From the NCBI GenBank assembly GCA_947168325.1, contig CAMVLN010000069.1:1-7974 (forward strand): 7,974 nt of DNA, read 5' to 3'. Numbering within the stretch: position 1 is the stretch's first letter; every line of letters starts with the position of its first letter. This DNA is from an uncultured Elusimicrobia bacterium (GTDB lineage: Bacteria > Elusimicrobiota > Endomicrobiia > Endomicrobiales > Endomicrobiaceae). Under the pieces are notes generated by a model. That model searched no databases. It saw only the letters and a program-made list of their open reading frames with translations, and was not told the origin of the DNA. This document shows, piece after piece, positions 5,371 to 7,974 of the stretch. A program made the position numbers and the translations under genes.

Positions 5371-6759
5371 GTGCAGAGGTTTAACAAAAAATATTTTTAT
5401 TTTTTTTCATATATTTTAATAGATTGTTTTACATTTCTTTTATCTTTTGTTGTGGCATTTATTTTTAGATTTTATATTTTTTCTAAAAATATTGTGCCAT
5501 ATTCTTTTGATAGGTATTTTATTCTTATATTTTGTTTAATTCCTGTATGGATATTATTTATCAACTTTTTTGTTAAGTATAAGTTGTTCTATGAAACATT
5601 ATTTAATTTGCTTATAAAAATATTAAAAACAACTGTTTTATTTTTTGTATTTTTATTTGCTTTGATATTTATTGTAAAAAGTGATTTTTCTAGGTTATGT
5701 TTGCTTTTTGCATGGATAAATTTAATATTTTTTACATTTATTTTTAGATATATTTTCAAAAGAATAATTGCTTATGTAGTATATAAGTTAAATATTAGAA
5801 ATAATATTTTAGTTATCGGTAAAAAAGTTAGACAATATAAAAAAATATTTAATAACAATTATATAAATAAAGTGTATTATTATCCATATTTGTTAGATAC
5901 CAAAAATATAGAAAAACTAAAATTATTATCAATAAAAAAAAGTATAAAAGAAATTATTATTATTAATTATTTAATAAAAGATGAAGATTTTTTGGCTCTA
6001 TGTGCTTGGGCACAAAAAAATAATATAGACATAAAAATATTACCTAATGAAGTTCAAATGACAAAAGATAAAATTGTATTAGATGATACTTTAGGTGTTC
6101 CTGTAATTTTGATAGCATGTAATCCTAATCCTACCATAAACTTTGATTATTTTATAAAAAGATTAATGGATATTGTGATATCTTTTATTTTAATAATAAT
6201 TTTATCTCCTATTTTTTTAATAATTGCAATACTAATAAAATTAGAAAGCAATGGCCCTATTATATATAAACATTTTAGGCTTGGCTTTAACAAAAAACAA
6301 TTTTGTTGCTATAAATTTAGAAGTATGTGTAAAGATGCAAACAAAAAAATAAAAAATTTAATTAGCAACAGTTTAAAACAAAATTCAGCATTTTTAAAAT
6401 TAGAAGATGATACAAGAATAACCAAAATTGGTAAATTTATTAGGAAATATAGTTTTGATGAGCTACCACAATTGTTTAATGTATTAAAAGGAGAAATGAG
6501 TCTTGTTGGTCCTAGACCTATTGTAAACTGGGAACTAGAACAAATAAAAAAAATATATCATAATTATAGCTACGATAAAATGTTTAAGGTTCTTCCAGGA
6601 ATAACAGGGCTTTGGCAAGTTTCAGGACGAAGTATGTTAAGTGATGAGAAAAGATTAGAATTAGAAATTTTTTATGTAGATAACTGGTCATTATTACTTG
6701 ATATAAAAATATTGCTAAAAACTATTCTTGTTGTTATATTCCATAGAGGAGCATACTAA
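5371..6759 (+). CDS. WbaP/RfbP-type undecaprenyl-phosphate sugar-1-phosphate transferase
   Basis: This membrane enzyme starts surface polysaccharide repeat units by moving a sugar-1-phosphate from a UDP-sugar to undecaprenyl phosphate. The 462 residues fit the family. Hydrophobic segments lie at about 9-33, 47-68, 84-103 and 109-127, followed by a soluble Rossmann-like domain (about 143-250). The catalytic domain starts with a re-entrant hydrophobic helix (262-290). It has KFRSM (315-319), LEDDTRITKIG (344-354), SFDELPQL (361-368) with the catalytic Asp363-Glu364 pair, LVGPRP (378-383) and PGITGLWQVSGR (409-420). The C-terminus HRGAY resembles WbaP (galactose-1-phosphate), but the sugar is not certain. 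The Rossmann domain has VIGKKVRQ in place of the usual glycine-rich loop. The GTG start has no clear Shine-Dalgarno; no other standard start codon lies in the open frame back to the TGA at 5344, and an ATG at 5369 is out of frame. Probably co-transcribed with mscL. Confidence 0.93.
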   Translation: MQRFNKKYFYFFSYILIDCFTFLLSFVVAFIFRFYIFSKNIVPYSFDRYFILIFCLIPVWILFINFFVKYKLFYETLFNLLIKILKTTVLFFVFLFALIFIVKSDFSRLCLLFAWINLIFFTFIFRYIFKRIIAYVVYKLNIRNNILVIGKKVRQYKKIFNNNYINKVYYYPYLLDTKNIEKLKLLSIKKSIKEIIIINYLIKDEDFLALCAWAQKNNIDIKILPNEVQMTKDKIVLDDTLGVPVILIACNPNPTINFDYFIKRLMDIVISFILIIILSPIFLIIAILIKLESNGPIIYKHFRLGFNKKQFCCYKFRSMCKDANKKIKNLISNSLKQNSAFLKLEDDTRITKIGKFIRKYSFDELPQLFNVLKGEMSLVGPRPIVNWELEQIKKIYHNYSYDKMFKVLPGITGLWQVSGRSMLSDEKRLELEIFYVDNWSLLLDIKILLKTILVVIFHRGAY

Positions 6760-6791
6760 TAAATTCTAATTGTTCAATAAAGAATATTATT
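6758..6791. terminator. AT-rich hairpin between convergent genes, possible weak bidirectional terminator
   Basis: Bases 6758-6767 can pair with 6781-6791 (10 pairs, one bulged A at 6786), and inside the loop ATTG (6769-6772) can pair with CAAT (6775-6778). The stem includes bases of both stop codons. On the plus strand it is followed by a mixed T-rich stretch but no strict U-run. With only one or two G-C pairs, stability is doubtful. Confidence 0.35.
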
Positions 6792-7974
6792 TATTTGTTA
6801 GCAAAACAACGGTTTCAATATGATAAGTTTGTGGGAACATATCTACAGGGCAAACTTTTTCAACTTTATATTTATTTGATTCTATTATAATTTTTAAATC
6901 TCTAGCAAGAGTTGATGGATTACAAGAAACATAAATAATTTTATTAGGGTTTAAATATAAAATATGTTCTATTACTGAAGGAGAAAGTCCTGCTCGTGGG
7001 GGATCAATTACTATAGAATTAAAATTTTTGTCATTTTGTTTTATCCAATCTTCTACAGATTTCGCAAAAAAAGCTATATTGTTAATGTTGTTTATTTTTG
7101 CATTATTTTTTGCATTTTCAACAGAAGATTCAACTTGTTCTACCCCTACAACATGTTTTACATGATTACAAAGAGATATTCCTATCGTTCCTGTTCCACA
7201 ATACATATCAAGTAAAGTGTCTTGTTTTTGTGGTTGTAGAAGTTCTATTATTGTGTTATATAAAACTTCTGTTGCTTTTGTGTTAGTTTGAAAAAAAGAA
7301 AAAGGTGACACAGAAAATTTAAAAATTTTTCCTGCAATATTTAGTTCTTCACTAATATTCTCTTTCCCATAAAGTAATGTTAAACTTTCTGCATTAACGG
7401 CATCTGAATATTTTGAGTTTTGTGTCCAGTATATACTTGAACAAAAAGAAGATAAATCTTTAACTAGTGGCTCAAAAAAAGTTTTATTAATATTTTCTTG
7501 TTTATTTGTAACAATATTTACTAATAAATCTCCAGTATTGATACCTTTTCTTACAACTAAATGTCTAAAAAATCCTTCGTGAGATTTTGTGTTGTATGCC
7601 TTTAAATTTGTTTTTATAGCAAAATCTTTTACTATAGCTTCCACTTTAACAATATCTTTACAGGCAATATAGCAAGGTGGGACAGATGAATATTTATAAA
7701 AACTACCCTTGCAATGTAATCCTAAGTTTAGTTTATCATTTTCACTGAAAAAACTAAATTCCATTTTATTTCTATAATTCCAAATGTTAGGACTTTGTTT
7801 TGCTTGAGGTATTTCAATATTTAAAAAATTTAATAACTCTTTAACAGTTTTAGTTTTAAAATCTATTTGATTAATATAATCTGTATGTTGAAAAGAACAT
7901 CCTCCACATTTACCAAAAGATTGACATTTTGGAACTTTTCTTAAATGAGACTTTATAATAATATTTTCAAGTTT
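6787..7974 (-). CDS. rlmD: 23S rRNA (uracil-C5)-methyltransferase, RlmD type (N-terminus beyond right edge)
   Basis: The frame is open from the right edge to TAA 6789-6787, giving 395 visible residues; the N-terminal TRAM region is cut off. The enzyme uses S-adenosylmethionine to methylate C5 of a uracil in 23S rRNA (U1939 in E. coli). Numbered from the edge, a 4Fe-4S motif C-x5-C-x2-C is seen at Cys17, Cys23 and Cys26 (in KCQSFGKCGGCSFQH), with a probable fourth Cys at 101. WNYRNKMEF (65-73) is a family hallmark. The SAM site is LDMYCGTGTIG (255-265), Gln229 lies in SFFQTN, DPPRAG is at 324-329, the catalytic Cys351 is in SCNPSTLARD and the general base Glu387 is in HIETV. The ATG at 7764 is internal: the iron-sulfur cysteines lie upstream of it. 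TrmA or RlmC-like specificity is less likely but cannot be excluded. Confidence 0.9.
   Translation of the reverse strand, partial: KLENIIIKSHLRKVPKCQSFGKCGGCSFQHTDYINQIDFKTKTVKELLNFLNIEIPQAKQSPNIWNYRNKMEFSFFSENDKLNLGLHCKGSFYKYSSVPPCYIACKDIVKVEAIVKDFAIKTNLKAYNTKSHEGFFRHLVVRKGINTGDLLVNIVTNKQENINKTFFEPLVKDLSSFCSSIYWTQNSKYSDAVNAESLTLLYGKENISEELNIAGKIFKFSVSPFSFFQTNTKATEVLYNTIIELLQPQKQDTLLDMYCGTGTIGISLCNHVKHVVGVEQVESSVENAKNNAKINNINNIAFFAKSVEDWIKQNDKNFNSIVIDPPRAGLSPSVIEHILYLNPNKIIYVSCNPSTLARDLKIIIESNKYKVEKVCPVDMFPQTYHIETVVLLTNK

Noticed and set aside
588..6789. Reassigned TGA codon, since no gene here ends in TGA
   Set aside because: All genes are full length without in-frame TGA, tryptophan is encoded by TGG, and nine stops are too few to infer anything.
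7762..7764. ATG at 7764 as the start of the RlmD-type gene
   Set aside because: The frame continues unbroken to the window edge, and the upstream part encodes the iron-sulfur cysteines and the conserved WNYRNK sequence.

Overview
This is an AT-rich (by eye roughly a quarter to 30% G+C), densely coding bacterial chromosomal segment. It holds nine protein-coding genes, two of them cut by the window edges. I see no rRNA, tRNA, CRISPR array, insertion sequence or phage gene. All frames stay open under the standard bacterial code, and every visible stop is TAA or TAG. A probable lipoprotein signal, a WbaP-type sugar-phosphate transferase and a C55-PP phosphatase suggest a polysaccharide-coated, probably diderm bacterium. 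The sequence does not fix the taxon. Elusimicrobiota, Brachyspira and Fusobacteriota are all compatible low-G+C guesses, and this is inference only.

Layout. (1) Minus strand, 4200 down to 1: a tight unidirectional cluster transcribed leftward from a strong-looking promoter at 4208-4236. Its order is a cyclophilin-type prolyl isomerase lipoprotein, a DJ-1/PfpI protein, an unrecognised two-TM protein with a possible Cache-like external domain and PAS-like cytoplasmic domain, UppP, and a YqaA/DedA-type membrane protein. After a 92-bp gap comes the 5' part of a GT-C glycosyltransferase-like membrane protein that runs off the left edge. Gaps in the first five genes are 2, 9, -1 and 3 bp. (2) Plus strand, 4322 to 6759: YqeY, then MscL with a C-terminal zinc ribbon, then a WbaP/RfbP-type polyprenyl-phosphate sugar-1-phosphate transferase. 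(3) Minus strand, 7974 down to 6787: the C-terminal 395 residues of an RlmD-type 23S rRNA uracil-C5-methyltransferase, convergent with the transferase gene and separated from it by 27 bp.

How the genes fit together. The main theme is the envelope and the undecaprenyl-phosphate carrier. UppP regenerates C55-P on the outer face of the membrane. YqaA belongs to the superfamily in which C55-P flippases have been found. The WbaP-like enzyme consumes C55-P, and the GT-C protein is of a kind that uses polyprenyl-linked sugars. The cyclophilin, the sensor-like protein and MscL also act in or at the envelope, while YqeY, the DJ-1 protein and RlmD are housekeeping. No clearly new multi-gene system is visible. 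The most interesting points are the UppP-YqaA coupling, the sensor-like gene overlapping uppP, and an apparently leaderless GTG start heading the leftward operon with a second, canonical start inside the same gene.
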